Source: an uncultured Alphaproteobacteria bacterium (GTDB lineage: Bacteria > Pseudomonadota > Alphaproteobacteria > HIMB59). From it: 64,000 nucleotides of DNA. The translations under genes were made by a program, and so were the position numbers. The stretch's first letter is position 1; every line of letters starts with the position of its first letter. The notes below the pieces were generated by a model. That model had not been told where the DNA came from, did no database searches, and was given only the letters and a program-made list of their open reading frames with translations. Shown piece after piece: positions 39,580 through 48,112 of this stretch. The stretch spans positions 1 through 64,000 of the forward strand of contig CACLZM010000003.1 in NCBI GenBank assembly GCA_902611415.1, given 5' to 3'.

Positions 39580-40117
39580 TAGATGACATCTCTACACCTA
39601 TATTATCAAGAATATAGAAACAAGGAGTAGAGCAGTTAATAAAACTATTTAAATTAGGCATAAATAAATGGGAGAATTGCTTTTGGACTGTTGAATTTTC
39701 AATAAATTCATCATATCTCGGTCTATAAATAACGCAAATACTAATATTTTTTAAAATCCACTCATATTCTTTCCATTTGTGAAAATGACCAAGCTGATCA
39801 AGCCCTATAATTAAATAAAAAGAGCTAAGGTCACATTTGGTCTTAATTTTTTGCAACACATCATAGGTACATTTCATTTTATAACGATGTTCAAAGTCAG
39901 AAACTTTTACTAACGGCTCTTTAATTTTTGATCGGATATTTGATAATTGAGAATTTATTGAGTTTAAATTTTGATTAGCCTTAAGAGGATTTTGATAAGT
40001 GGGAAGGATAAATAGTTTTTTCAGATTTAAACTTTTTATTGAACTTTCTATTACATGAACGTGTCCCTCATGTAAGGGATTAAAAAATCCACCATACAGT
40101 CCAATCTTTCTATTCAT
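39560..40117 (-). CDS. nadD: Nicotinate-nucleotide adenylyltransferase
   Basis: Joins NaMN and ATP to deamido-NAD in NAD synthesis. The 185-residue protein starts RKIGLYGGFFNPLHEGHVHV, with the nucleotidylyltransferase HxGH motif (His, Gly, His), and has LIIGLDQLGHFHKWKEYEWIL and a C-terminal MSSSELRNS, the variant of the ISSTxIR motif. Overlaps both its neighbours by short stretches. Confidence 0.92.
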   Translation of the reverse strand: MNRKIGLYGGFFNPLHEGHVHVIESSIKSLNLKKLFILPTYQNPLKANQNLNSINSQLSNIRSKIKEPLVKVSDFEHRYKMKCTYDVLQKIKTKCDLSSFYLIIGLDQLGHFHKWKEYEWILKNISICVIYRPRYDEFIENSTVQKQFSHLFMPNLNSFINCSTPCFYILDNIGVEMSSSELRNS

Positions 40118-40523
40118 CTATTTTCCTCAAAAATTTTTTAGAGACACCATTTTCCTCGAGGAATTTGTTTAGAATATCTATAAATTGTAATTGTAATTTT
40201 GAACTTGTATGAAATAAAATCGGCACTCTTTGTTTAAAAAAATAAAGTAAAGATATAATAAATTGCAAATCGTTTTCTTCCTCTATGTAAACTACACCTT
40301 TGTTTATCAAACGCTCTTTGTTATATTTAAAGAAAAGGTTATTAAAGGGTTCACTTATAAGAGTCACTTTATTAATTTCATTTAATTCTTCTTCATTTAA
40401 ATAATTTAAACTTTCTAACTCATATATTGAAGATTTGATTATATGAGTAACATCCTCTTTGTTCAAAGAGCTAAGATATTCGATCTGAGATTTTAATTCT
40501 TGAAAATTATTACGGAATTCCAT
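40110..40523 (-). CDS. Unknown protein, possible degenerate ProA N-terminal paralog
   Basis: A 137-residue protein with no firm family. It sits between proA (touching, one-base overlap) and nadD. By eye it follows the first part of the neighbouring ProA: FQELKSQ...LNKEDVTHIIKSSIYELES parallels FQEILNH...LSAEDRSRILMNISGFLLS, and NKGVVYIEEENDLQFIISLLYFFKQRVPIL parallels PIGVIGIIYESRPNVTIDAACLCLRSGNISIL. The substrate loop and catalytic Cys regions are lacking. It might be a tandem-duplicate relic that keeps an open frame, or an unrelated protein; resemblance is weak and based on visual comparison only. Confidence 0.5.
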   Translation of the reverse strand: MEFRNNFQELKSQIEYLSSLNKEDVTHIIKSSIYELESLNYLNEEELNEINKVTLISEPFNNLFFKYNKERLINKGVVYIEEENDLQFIISLLYFFKQRVPILFHTSSKLQLQFIDILNKFLEENGVSKKFLRKIDE

Positions 40524-41776
40524 TAAGGCCTAGTGGTGTGATTGCCTATTACTTGATATTTAAATGTTGTTAGGTGTTTTGCTCCTACTGGCCCTCTCAC
40601 ATGAAGCTTGTCAGTAGAAATACCTATTTCTGCTCCAAATCCGAATTCTCCACCATCAGCAAATTGAGTGGAAGCATTATTCATTAAAATGGCACTTTTA
40701 CAGTTTTGAAAGAAATACTCTATAGATTGTTGATTGTTACTTAAACAACTCTCGGTATGTCCACTAGAATATTTGTTTATATGCTCTACACATTCTTCAA
40801 CATTATCAACTAGTTTTACTGTAATTTTCTTATCTAGATATTCAGTTGACCAATCTTCTTCTGTTGCATCTCGATCGATTGAATAAATATCTTTAATGCG
40901 ACTACATCCAATAATTTCACATCCTTGTGATTTTAAATTATCTAAAACTGATGAAATATCTTCTGCTGAATTATTAGAGTGTATAAGTAAAGTCTCTGTT
41001 GCCCCACAAATCTCTGGTCTTCTCAGCTTGGCATTTGCGATGACCTCAGTGGCTTTATCTTTATCATATCCTTCATCCCAAAAAGTATGACACAAACCTT
41101 CCAAATGTTTAATTGTAGGAACTTTTGAATTTTTAGATATTGTTTCAATTAACGATTTTCCCCCACGAGGAATAATCACATCTACATCTCCTTCAGCTTT
41201 TAACAACTCTTCAACAAAACTACGATCAGTACTTTGAATAAAACAGACAAGATGAGTATCAAAATTTAAATCTTTTAAAGCATCTTGAATGCACTCATAA
41301 AGTTTTTTATTAGTTTCGATACACTCAGAGCCTCCTCTAAGAATAGAAATATTTCCAGATCTAAGGCAAAGACATGCAGCATCTATTGTGACATTAGGTC
41401 GAGACTCATAAATAATACCAATCACACCAATAGGCACTGAGACTTTTGTAAATTGTAACCCATTAGTGGCATTGGTCCAACTTTCTAAAGTTTGATCAAG
41501 GGGATCTTGCATTTGGGCTATTTTCTCAACATCACGAGAAAGTTGATCTATTTTCTCTGAAGTCAAAACTAATCTATTAATCATAGGTGCAGAAACATTA
41601 TTAGATTTTGCTCTCTCTACATCTGCTTGATTAGCTTTTAGAATTTCATTTTTATTAGACAATAGAAAACCACTAATATTCATTAAGATTCTACTTCTAT
41701 CCTCTGCAGATAGTTTGGACATGGCACTCGATGCCCTCTTCGAATGGTTTAAAATTTCTTGAAAATAGTCACTCAT
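40523..41776 (-). CDS. proA: Gamma-glutamyl phosphate reductase
   Basis: Second step of proline synthesis from glutamate; 417 residues. NAD(P)-binding and catalytic regions of this aldehyde dehydrogenase-fold enzyme are intact: VPIGVIGIIYESRPNVTIDA, VDVIIPRGGKSLIE, catalytic Cys in RPEICGATETLL, and the end EFGFGAEIGISTDKLHVRGPVG. It overlaps proB by 4 bases, so the two consecutive enzymes are coupled. Confidence 0.96.
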   Translation of the reverse strand: MSDYFQEILNHSKRASSAMSKLSAEDRSRILMNISGFLLSNKNEILKANQADVERAKSNNVSAPMINRLVLTSEKIDQLSRDVEKIAQMQDPLDQTLESWTNATNGLQFTKVSVPIGVIGIIYESRPNVTIDAACLCLRSGNISILRGGSECIETNKKLYECIQDALKDLNFDTHLVCFIQSTDRSFVEELLKAEGDVDVIIPRGGKSLIETISKNSKVPTIKHLEGLCHTFWDEGYDKDKATEVIANAKLRRPEICGATETLLIHSNNSAEDISSVLDNLKSQGCEIIGCSRIKDIYSIDRDATEEDWSTEYLDKKITVKLVDNVEECVEHINKYSSGHTESCLSNNQQSIEYFFQNCKSAILMNNASTQFADGGEFGFGAEIGISTDKLHVRGPVGAKHLTTFKYQVIGNHTTRP

Positions 41777-42891
41777 CTCGATCTCACCAAGTTATCTTTA
41801 TGAACAATCTCATCCTCTCGGACAAAGCCTAGAATTTCACTAAATTCTGATGATTTTTTACCTTTTATTTTATCCATTTCTTGAAAATCATAATTAATCA
41901 TGCCTCTAGCTAACTCTTTTTTATTGTAATGGATCGAAACAGTATCACCACGATAAAACTTTCCATCGATTGACTTTACACCAATTGCCAACAGACTTGA
42001 ATTTTTCTTGAGTGCTTTTGAGGCCCCTTCATCAATATGAACAATTGCTTTTTGTATTGGTCTATTCCAAATCCATTGTTGGCGACTTGTAAGAATATTT
42101 TTGGAAGGATGAAACCATGTTGAAGTTTGAGGATCAATCTTATTTAAAGGATTATTTACCAAACCATTTGATATGATCATGGTGGATCCAGATTGAATAC
42201 AAAGTTTTGCAGCATTTATTTTTGCCAACATCCCACCAGAGCCAAACTCACTTAAATCTTTATCAATATATTTTTCTATTTGTTGATCGACCTCTTCAAC
42301 AGATGTAATCAGTTTAGCTTGCAATGATTTCTTTGGATTTGCAGTATACAGACCATTTACATCAGATAATAAAATTAATAACTCAGCTGATAGGGCATTG
42401 GCAATCATAGCAGAAAGTTTATCATTATCTCCAAAACGAATTTCCTCTGTCGAGGTAGTATCATTTTCATTAATTATTGGAACAACATCTAGATCCATAA
42501 GAGAGTAAATTGTATTTCTGATGTTCAAATATTTTCTTCTTTCGTTTAAATCTTCAGCAGTAATTAAAATTTGAGAACTTTGAATATTTAATTTTGCAAA
42601 AGCTTTTTGCCATTGTTGTGAGAGTTGTATTTGACCTATTGATGCAGCAGCCTGCTTTTCATGCAAATTAGTCAACTTTTTTTTCGAGAGTATATTCCTA
42701 CCTAAAGCGATTGCACCAGATGAGACAATGATTATCTTAGAACCTCTCTTTTGGAGTTCTTTAACATCTTCAATTAGGGAGTTTAGCCATTTTTTCCTCA
42801 GCACATGCTTTTCGTTAACTAAAATATTTGAACCAACTTTAATGACAATAACTTTTGATTTTTTAGCTAATTCTAAAAATTTTTTATTCAT
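41773..42891 (-). CDS. proB: Glutamate 5-kinase
   Basis: First and usually feedback-controlled step of proline synthesis. The 372-residue protein has the amino acid kinase domain (VIVIKVGSNILVNEK, IIVSSGAIALGR, IINENDTTSTEEIRFGDNDKLSAMIA, GSGGMLAKINAAK) and a C-terminal PUA domain (VHIDEGASKALKKNSSLLAIGV) from about residue 285. Overlaps obgE by 8 bases; obgE-proB-proA is a conserved order in alphaproteobacteria. Confidence 0.96.
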   Translation of the reverse strand: MNKKFLELAKKSKVIVIKVGSNILVNEKHVLRKKWLNSLIEDVKELQKRGSKIIIVSSGAIALGRNILSKKKLTNLHEKQAAASIGQIQLSQQWQKAFAKLNIQSSQILITAEDLNERRKYLNIRNTIYSLMDLDVVPIINENDTTSTEEIRFGDNDKLSAMIANALSAELLILLSDVNGLYTANPKKSLQAKLITSVEEVDQQIEKYIDKDLSEFGSGGMLAKINAAKLCIQSGSTMIISNGLVNNPLNKIDPQTSTWFHPSKNILTSRQQWIWNRPIQKAIVHIDEGASKALKKNSSLLAIGVKSIDGKFYRGDTVSIHYNKKELARGMINYDFQEMDKIKGKKSSEFSEILGFVREDEIVHKDNLVRSR

Positions 42892-43873
42892 CTTGTAAGT
42901 ATTCTAAACATAAATTTGTTAATTGATCTAATTGATGACCTGTTGCAGCTGAAATCAATTTAACCTCTTGATTTAAAGAAGACTCAAATTCTTTTTTAAT
43001 TTCCTCAACCCTTTTCTGATCAGCAATTTCAATCTTATTTAGTGCAATAATTTCTTTTTTTTGTTCTATTTTGCCTCCATAATTTAAAAGTTCTTTTCGA
43101 ATAACTTTATAATTTTCAAATGGTTTTTCTTCAGTGATATCTACGACGTGAATTAAAATTTTACACCTTTCAACATGGGATAAGAAATCATGACCCAGTC
43201 CTTTCCCATCACTCGCGTGCTCTATGAGTCCAGGTATATCTGCTAATACAAATTCAAGATCTTCTTTTTGAACCATTCCGATGTGTGGATGAAGTGTTGT
43301 AAATGCATAATCAGCAACTTTTGACTTTGCATTTGTTACAAAATTTAAAATTGAAGATTTACCTGCATTTGGCATTCCCACCAAACCAACATCAGCTAAT
43401 ATTTTTAGCTTTAACCTGACAGTTGATTCTTGTCCTTTTTCTCCTTGTTGGAACTTACGAGGCGCCCTATTAGTAGAACTTTTAAAGTGAGCATTACCTT
43501 TGCCTCCCTGACCTCCTCTTAAAAAATGATAAGTTTCATCATCTTTTAATATCTCATGAATTTTAATACTCATGTCTTCGGTGTATATCTCAGTTCCACA
43601 AGGGACGTCTAAAATAAGATCTTTGCCGCTTGCGCCAGTTTTTAATTGACCAGCACCACCCATACCATTTTGCGCATTATGATGTTGGTTAAAACGATAT
43701 CGTTGAAGAGTGTTGATTCCTTTATTCCCTCGAAAAATAACATCACCACCTTTTCCACCATTTCCACCATTAGGGCCTCCGTACTCTACAAATTTTTCTC
43801 TTCGAAAACTAAGAGCGCCGTGTCCACCATTTCCTGATTTAATATATATTTTTGCTTTATCTATAAATGCCAT
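42884..43873 (-). CDS. obgE: Obg GTPase
   Basis: A ribosome-associated GTPase acting in large-subunit assembly and stress responses; 329 residues. The Gly-rich Obg fold is plain (GPNGGNGGKGGDVIFRGN, GGQGGKGNAHF). The G domain has G1 GMPNAGKSS, G3 DIPGLIEHASDGKGLG and G4 NKIE. The optional C-terminal OCT domain is absent, as in other alphaproteobacterial versions of this length. It lies 32 bp after rpmA. Confidence 0.96.
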   Translation of the reverse strand: MAFIDKAKIYIKSGNGGHGALSFRREKFVEYGGPNGGNGGKGGDVIFRGNKGINTLQRYRFNQHHNAQNGMGGAGQLKTGASGKDLILDVPCGTEIYTEDMSIKIHEILKDDETYHFLRGGQGGKGNAHFKSSTNRAPRKFQQGEKGQESTVRLKLKILADVGLVGMPNAGKSSILNFVTNAKSKVADYAFTTLHPHIGMVQKEDLEFVLADIPGLIEHASDGKGLGHDFLSHVERCKILIHVVDITEEKPFENYKVIRKELLNYGGKIEQKKEIIALNKIEIADQKRVEEIKKEFESSLNQEVKLISAATGHQLDQLTNLCLEYLQDE

Positions 43874-43905
43874 AACAGTTTAAGTTGAAGTTTTTTTAAG
43901 TGGGT

Positions 43906-44151
43906 TTAGTTAACGCAAACAAACTGTCTATTTCGAGATTTTTTAAACAGAACTTTGCCTTCAACTAAGGAGAAAAGAGTATGATCTTTTCCAATCCCAA
44001 CATTTTCGCCCGGGTAAAATTTTGTACCACGCTGACGAACAATAATATTTCCAGGAATTACGTGTTCACCACCAAACTTTTTAACTCCAAGCCTTCTACC
44101 AGCTGAGTCTCTTCCGTTTTTGGAACTTCCACCTGCTTTTTTTGTTGCCAT
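43906..44151 (-). CDS. rpmA: Ribosomal protein L27
   Basis: An 81-residue large-subunit protein whose N-terminal tail reaches the peptidyl transferase centre: [20 protein letters not shown], then [21 protein letters not shown]. It follows rplU by 4 bases; rplU-rpmA-obgE is among the best-conserved bacterial gene strings. Confidence 0.98.
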   Translation of the reverse strand: MATKKAGGSSKNGRDSAGRRLGVKKFGGEHVIPGNIIVRQRGTKFYPGENVGIGKDHTLFSLVEGKVLFKKSRNRQFVCVN

Positions 44152-44155
44152 ATTT

Positions 44156-44680
44156 CTACTTTTTTACCTCAGTTGTTTGTTTTTTCACAGTCTTTTTTTC
44201 TTTAGCTTCAACCTTTTTAGGTTTTTCAGCTTTAGCTTCAACTTTTTTTGTTTCTGTAGCTTTTACTTCAGTTTTTTTTGGAGTTTCAGCCTTTTTTTCA
44301 ACTTTTTTTGGAGTTTCAGCTTTTGGTGCAGTTTTCTTAGCCGGCTCTTTAAAGCTTTCTTCTCCAATAGCGGACTTGATTGCCATGACCTTTAATATAG
44401 AGATATATTGACGATGACCTTTAGTTCTTTGAAAATGTTTTCTTCTATTTTTTCTAAAAACTCTAATCTTATCGTCCCTTGTCTGGTATAGTAATTTTGC
44501 AGATACTTCCGCACCTTTTACAGCTGGAGAACCAAGTTCAAACTTGTCGCCATTTCCAACTGCAACGATATCTTTAAAAGATATGGTATCACCAACGTTA
44601 CCCTCTATTTTATCAATCTTTAAAACATCTCCTGGAGACACTTTAAATTGCTTACCAACCGATTTAAGAACTGCGTACAT
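44156..44680 (-). CDS. rplU: Ribosomal protein L21 with long Lys/Ala/Glu tail
   Basis: The first about 103 residues are standard L21 ([20 protein letters not shown] at the start, [21 protein letters not shown] late). A tail of about 70 residues follows, made mostly of Lys, Ala, Glu, Pro and Thr in imperfect repeats of [19 protein letters not shown] type. Tails of this composition occur on L21 of several alphaproteobacteria and are probably disordered and RNA-binding. The total of 174 residues is well above the usual 100-110. The gene has a near-consensus promoter just upstream. Confidence 0.95.
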   Translation of the reverse strand: MYAVLKSVGKQFKVSPGDVLKIDKIEGNVGDTISFKDIVAVGNGDKFELGSPAVKGAEVSAKLLYQTRDDKIRVFRKNRRKHFQRTKGHRQYISILKVMAIKSAIGEESFKEPAKKTAPKAETPKKVEKKAETPKKTEVKATETKKVEAKAEKPKKVEAKEKKTVKKQTTEVKK

Positions 44681-44692
44681 AATAAGTCGGTC

Positions 44693-44720
44693 AATATATA
44701 TAGGTCTTTATTTATGTCAA
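44693..44720 (-). promoter_or_regulatory. Sigma70-type promoter of rplU-rpmA
   Basis: Read on the minus strand, TTGACA (44720-44715) and TATATT (44698-44693) are separated by 16 bases, close to the consensus for a vegetative promoter. The start codon of rplU is at 44680, so the leader would be very short. It fits the high expression expected of ribosomal protein genes. Confidence 0.55.
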
Positions 44721-44769
44721 TAGTCAAAAATGCAATAAAATAGGGATTTATTTGGAGATTAGTTTTTGA

Positions 44770-45183
44770 TTAATTTATTTTGCAAGACTTACACAAAACA
44801 TAAAATTCAAGGTTATACCTTGTAATTTCTAATTGATTATCCTTAACCAGATCGCTGACACTATCCTTTAAATATTTATTTTTAATCTCTTTTACCTTTC
44901 CACATCTCTCGCAAATAGTAAAAGCTGTGTTGCTTGCACAGTTTGAGTTATTACAAATTATAAACGAGTTAATACTCTCAATTTTGTGAATTTTTCCTAA
45001 TTCAACCAATTTATCTAAAGCTCTGTAAACTTGAAGAGGTGAGTTTAAACCCTCTTTCTTCAGACTGTCTAATATAAAGTATGCCTTTAAAGGCTCGCCA
45101 CTGTTTTGTAAGAGATCAAGAACAATTCTTTGATTTTTGGTTAAACTTTGATTTTTTTTAGAATGTGTATATGTTGAACTCAT
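44770..45183 (-). CDS. zur: Zinc uptake regulator (Fur family)
   Basis: A 137-residue Fur-family repressor. The winged-helix N-terminal part (TKNQRIVLDLLQNSGEPLKAYFILDSLK...SPLQVYRALDKLVELGKIHKIES) and two Cys pairs for a structural zinc (CERCGK and CKSC at the C-terminus) fit Zur. The role is supported by position: it is the last gene of a znuC-znuB-zur transcript, 1 base after znuB. With zinc bound it should repress the shared operator between znuC and znuA, a negative feedback loop. Confidence 0.88.
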   Translation of the reverse strand: MSSTYTHSKKNQSLTKNQRIVLDLLQNSGEPLKAYFILDSLKKEGLNSPLQVYRALDKLVELGKIHKIESINSFIICNNSNCASNTAFTICERCGKVKEIKNKYLKDSVSDLVKDNQLEITRYNLEFYVLCKSCKIN

Positions 45184-45184
45184 C

Positions 45185-46006
45185 TCAATTTAACAATTCT
45201 ATTTTTTTTTTTGAAATTAGCAATTTTTTCAGAGGTATTAGAGTTAAAATAAAGACACCTAAGGCTATTGCTAGTATAGTTGGACCTGTCGGAGAATTCC
45301 AAATCATTGAAGTTTGTAATCCGAGCACAACTGAAACAAGTCCTATCACTGAAGAAATTATTGCCATTTGTATAGGGGTTGATGATAAATTTCTAGAGGC
45401 AGCAGCAGGTATTATCAGAAGACCTGTAATTAATAATATTCCAACAATTTTAATTGAAATTGCTATTACGCTAGCAATTAGAATTGTAAAAATAGCATTA
45501 GCTAGATCAGCATTTAAACCCTCTGCTTTAGCTAATTCTAAATTTACAGTTGCAGCAAATAGAGGCCTCCAAATTAGTATTAACACTATCAAAACAATGC
45601 TTCCACCAACCCAAACGAACAAAACATCAGTGATGTTTACTGATAAAATATCACCAAAAAGAAGACCCATAAGATCAACTCTTATAAACGAAAGTATGCC
45701 TAATAGAACTAAACCAATTGCTAAAACTGAATGTGCTAAAAGACCTAGTAATGCATCATCAGGTAGATTGGTTCTTTTTTGTAAAAAAAGTAGTGATAAA
45801 GCAACAAAGCAAGAAACAGCAAAAACTGCAATGATCAGATTAAAATTCATCGCATAAGCGATAACAACACCTAACAATGCAGAGTGGGCGATTGTGTCAC
45901 CAAAATAAGATAGTCTCCTCCAAATAATAAAACATCCAAGTGGGCCTGTAATTAATGCCAAACCAATACCTGCTGCAAACGCTCTGATAATAAAATCATC
46001 AAACAT
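45185..46006 (-). CDS. znuB: Zinc ABC transporter permease
   Basis: The membrane subunit of the high-affinity zinc importer, 273 residues with about eight hydrophobic segments. It belongs to the ABC-3 permease family: GPLGCFIIWRRLSYFGDTIAHSALLGV near the N-terminus and KIVGILLITGLLIIPAAASR in the middle are typical. It overlaps znuC by one base. Confidence 0.93.
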   Translation of the reverse strand: MFDDFIIRAFAAGIGLALITGPLGCFIIWRRLSYFGDTIAHSALLGVVIAYAMNFNLIIAVFAVSCFVALSLLFLQKRTNLPDDALLGLLAHSVLAIGLVLLGILSFIRVDLMGLLFGDILSVNITDVLFVWVGGSIVLIVLILIWRPLFAATVNLELAKAEGLNADLANAIFTILIASVIAISIKIVGILLITGLLIIPAAASRNLSSTPIQMAIISSVIGLVSVVLGLQTSMIWNSPTGPTILAIALGVFILTLIPLKKLLISKKKIELLN

Positions 46007-46758
46007 TATTTATTTTTATCCACCTTATCTATGCTCCCATCAGGCAAATGATGATGATCATGATTATGCTTATACAGCGATAAAGTAGGATCAATATTAC
46101 TACCAAATAGCTTAATGTATTCTTGATCTTTTATAACTGAACTGGGAATACCAGAACAGCAAACATGCCCATTGAGACAAATAACATAATCAGTTTGAGA
46201 CATAACTACATGTAAGTTATGCGATATCAAAAGAATGCCACAATTAATTTTTTTTACAATTTCTTGAATTGTTTTGTATAAAGCAATCTCTCCAGAATAG
46301 TCTACCCCTTGAACAGGTTCATCTAATACCAGAAAATGGGGTTCTTTAGCTATGGCACGGGCCATGAGTAATCGTTGAAATTCACCTCCTGATAAATTTC
46401 TTACATCTTCATTAATCAGATGTTGGATACCTGTAATTCCAAGTGCATCATTTATTTCACTAGTTTTATGCTTTGTTACTAAATTAACAAAATCTATTGA
46501 CCTCAAGGGTAAAGACCAATCAATTGAAATTTTTTGTGGTACATATGAAATTCTAATATCTTTTTTAATTGTGTTTGTACCTTCATCAGGTTTTAAAATA
46601 TCTAAAGACATTTTAGCAGTAGTTGATTTACCTGATCCATTGGGGCCGATTAGTGTTACAATTTCTCCTTGTGAGACTTTTAAGGAAACACCCCGCACTA
46701 ACCATTTTTCATTTCTAAAAACTCCACAATTATTTAATTCAACCAGACTCTTATTCAT
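46006..46758 (-). CDS. znuC: Zinc ABC transporter ATP-binding protein
   Basis: The ATPase of the importer, 250 residues. Walker A GPNGSGKST, Q-loop in YVPQKIS, signature LSGGEFQRLLMARA, Walker B FLVLDEP and switch His in LLISHNLHVVMSQ are all present. The C-terminus ends in a His-rich segment (KHNHDHHHLPDG), common in ZnuC and possibly a zinc sensor. First gene of znuC-znuB-zur, divergent from znuA. Confidence 0.94.
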   Translation of the reverse strand: MNKSLVELNNCGVFRNEKWLVRGVSLKVSQGEIVTLIGPNGSGKSTTAKMSLDILKPDEGTNTIKKDIRISYVPQKISIDWSLPLRSIDFVNLVTKHKTSEINDALGITGIQHLINEDVRNLSGGEFQRLLMARAIAKEPHFLVLDEPVQGVDYSGEIALYKTIQEIVKKINCGILLISHNLHVVMSQTDYVICLNGHVCCSGIPSSVIKDQEYIKLFGSNIDPTLSLYKHNHDHHHLPDGSIDKVDKNK

Positions 46759-46782
46759 TTTTTAATTTGACTTATTAATAGT

Positions 46783-46812
46783 GTTATATTATTACATATG
46801 TAATAGTATAAC
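46783..46812. promoter_or_regulatory. Near-perfect palindrome, probable Zur operator
   Basis: GTTATATTATTACAT (46783-46797) and ATGTAATAGTATAAC (46798-46812) form a 30-bp inverted repeat with a single mismatched pair of positions, centred on CATATG. The outer GTTATA...TATAAC matches the GTTATAxxATAAC-type Zur boxes known from alphaproteobacteria. It lies in the 73-bp gap between the divergent znuC and znuA starts, so one operator can control both. Binding is inferred from position and sequence. Confidence 0.7.
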
Positions 46813-46831
46813 ATTAGAGGTGGTAATTAAT

Positions 46832-48112
46832 ATGAATTTTTTCAAAAGATCAATATTTTTCGGACTTTCTTTTTTATTTTTAAGTTTTAATTCTTATGCA
46901 GATGTGAAAACGGACATTAAAGTAGTCACTACAATAAAGCCTTTGCATTCATTGATATCAAGAATTATGGAAACAAGAGGAGAACCTCAATTAATTATTG
47001 AAGGTACAAATAATCCTCACACATTTGTTTTTAAACCATCTCATGCAAAAATGATTGAAGAAGCTGATATTATTTTTTGGATTGGCGAGGATTTAGAGGC
47101 TTTTATGGAAAAACCTTTAGACTCACTTGCTGAGAAAGCACAAGTTATTTCATTTATGGAGCTATCATCTATAGAAAAATTAAAATTTAGAGAAAAAAAT
47201 ATTTTTGATGATCATGATGGCCATGAAGATGAACATGAAGGCCATAAGGATGAGGATGATCATGGTCACAAGGACGACGATCACGATGATGATCATGATG
47301 GCCATGAAGATGAACATGAAGGCCATAAGGATGAGGATGATCATGGTCACAAGGACGACGATCACGATGATGATCATGATGGCCATGAAGATGAACATGA
47401 AGGCCATAAGGATGAGGATGATCATGGTCACAAGGACGACGATCACGATGATGATCATGATGGCCATGAAGATGAACATGAAGGCCATAAGGATGAGGAT
47501 GATCATGGTCACAAGGACGACGATCACGATGATGATCATGATGGCCATGAAGATGAACATGATGGTCACGATGACGATCACAAGGACGCACATGCGCATG
47601 CACACGGTGAGTTTGATCCACACATTTGGCTAGACCCAGAAAATGCTAAAGAAATGGTTAAAATTATCCGAGACGAATTAATTAAAATAGATCCAGATGG
47701 TCAAAGACAATATTCAGTTAATACTGCAGGGGCAACATTGGAACTAGATAATTTAATCAATAGTGTAGAAAAAGAATTATCAAAAGATATTAGCTATATT
47801 GTATTTCACGATGCTTACCAATATTTTGAGAATAGATTTGGAGTAATTCCTGCTGGAGCATTGACTTTAAATCCAGATGTTTTACCAGGAGCTAAACAAA
47901 TAGCAGATATACAAGATGTTATAAATGACAAAGGTATTAAATGTATTTTTTCTGAACCTCAATATAATCCAAAAATAATTGAAACTATCGGGAATGATAT
48001 GAAAATTTCTACTGGTGTAATGGATCCTTTGGGAGCTTATATAGATGCTGGACCTTCAATGTATAGTGATTTAATTAATGGAATTGCAAATTCAATTAAA
48101 GATTGTCACTAA
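46832..48112 (+). CDS. znuA: Zinc ABC transporter periplasmic binding protein with His/Asp-rich repeats
   Basis: Captures zinc in the periplasm and hands it to ZnuBC. I start at ATG 46832: it follows AGAGGTGG and begins a signal peptide (MNFFKRSIFFGLSFLFLSF). About 426 residues, against roughly 300 for the family. The lobes carry TTIKPLHSLISRIM, NPHTFVFKPSHAKMIEEAD, DPHIWLDPENA and YIVFHDAYQYFENRFGV, with the metal-binding histidines. The extra length is a His/Asp/Glu-rich insertion (about residues 126-256) built from four identical 27-residue units and a partial fifth. Such loops act as zinc scavengers in ZnuA proteins. Confidence 0.94.
   Translation: MNFFKRSIFFGLSFLFLSFNSYADVKTDIKVVTTIKPLHSLISRIMETRGEPQLIIEGTNNPHTFVFKPSHAKMIEEADIIFWIGEDLEAFMEKPLDSLAEKAQVISFMELSSIEKLKFREKNIFDDHDGHEDEHEGHKDEDDHGHKDDDHDDDHDGHEDEHEGHKDEDDHGHKDDDHDDDHDGHEDEHEGHKDEDDHGHKDDDHDDDHDGHEDEHEGHKDEDDHGHKDDDHDDDHDGHEDEHDGHDDDHKDAHAHAHGEFDPHIWLDPENAKEMVKIIRDELIKIDPDGQRQYSVNTAGATLELDNLINSVEKELSKDISYIVFHDAYQYFENRFGVIPAGALTLNPDVLPGAKQIADIQDVINDKGIKCIFSEPQYNPKIIETIGNDMKISTGVMDPLGAYIDAGPSMYSDLINGIANSIKDCH
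47207..47566 (+). repeat. 81-bp tandem repeat, four identical copies plus a partial
   Basis: Units start at 47207, 47288, 47369 and 47450; a diverging fifth begins at 47531. Each encodes 27 residues (DDHDGHEDEHEGHKDEDDHG followed by HKDDDHD). The four full units look identical at every base, including third codon positions, so the array was probably amplified recently and copy number may vary between strains. It is more GC-rich than the surrounding gene. Confidence 0.92.

Noticed and set aside
44120..44411. Phe/Ser-rich plus-strand frames opposite rplU
   Set aside because: They are the antisense of the Lys/Glu-rich L21 tail.
45165..45857. A 230-codon plus-strand frame antisense to znuB
   Set aside because: Low-complexity Thr/Ile/Lys translation with no motifs; znuB has full family signatures on the other strand.
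47207..47566. Tandem repeats considered as a CRISPR array
   Set aside because: The units are contiguous with no spacers and encode protein in frame with znuA.
47180..47633. Long open frames on both strands through the znuA repeat region (His-, Ile/Met- or Met/Arg-rich)
   Set aside because: They are by-products of the 81-bp repeat, whose length is a multiple of three and so keeps other frames open; znuA itself explains the region.
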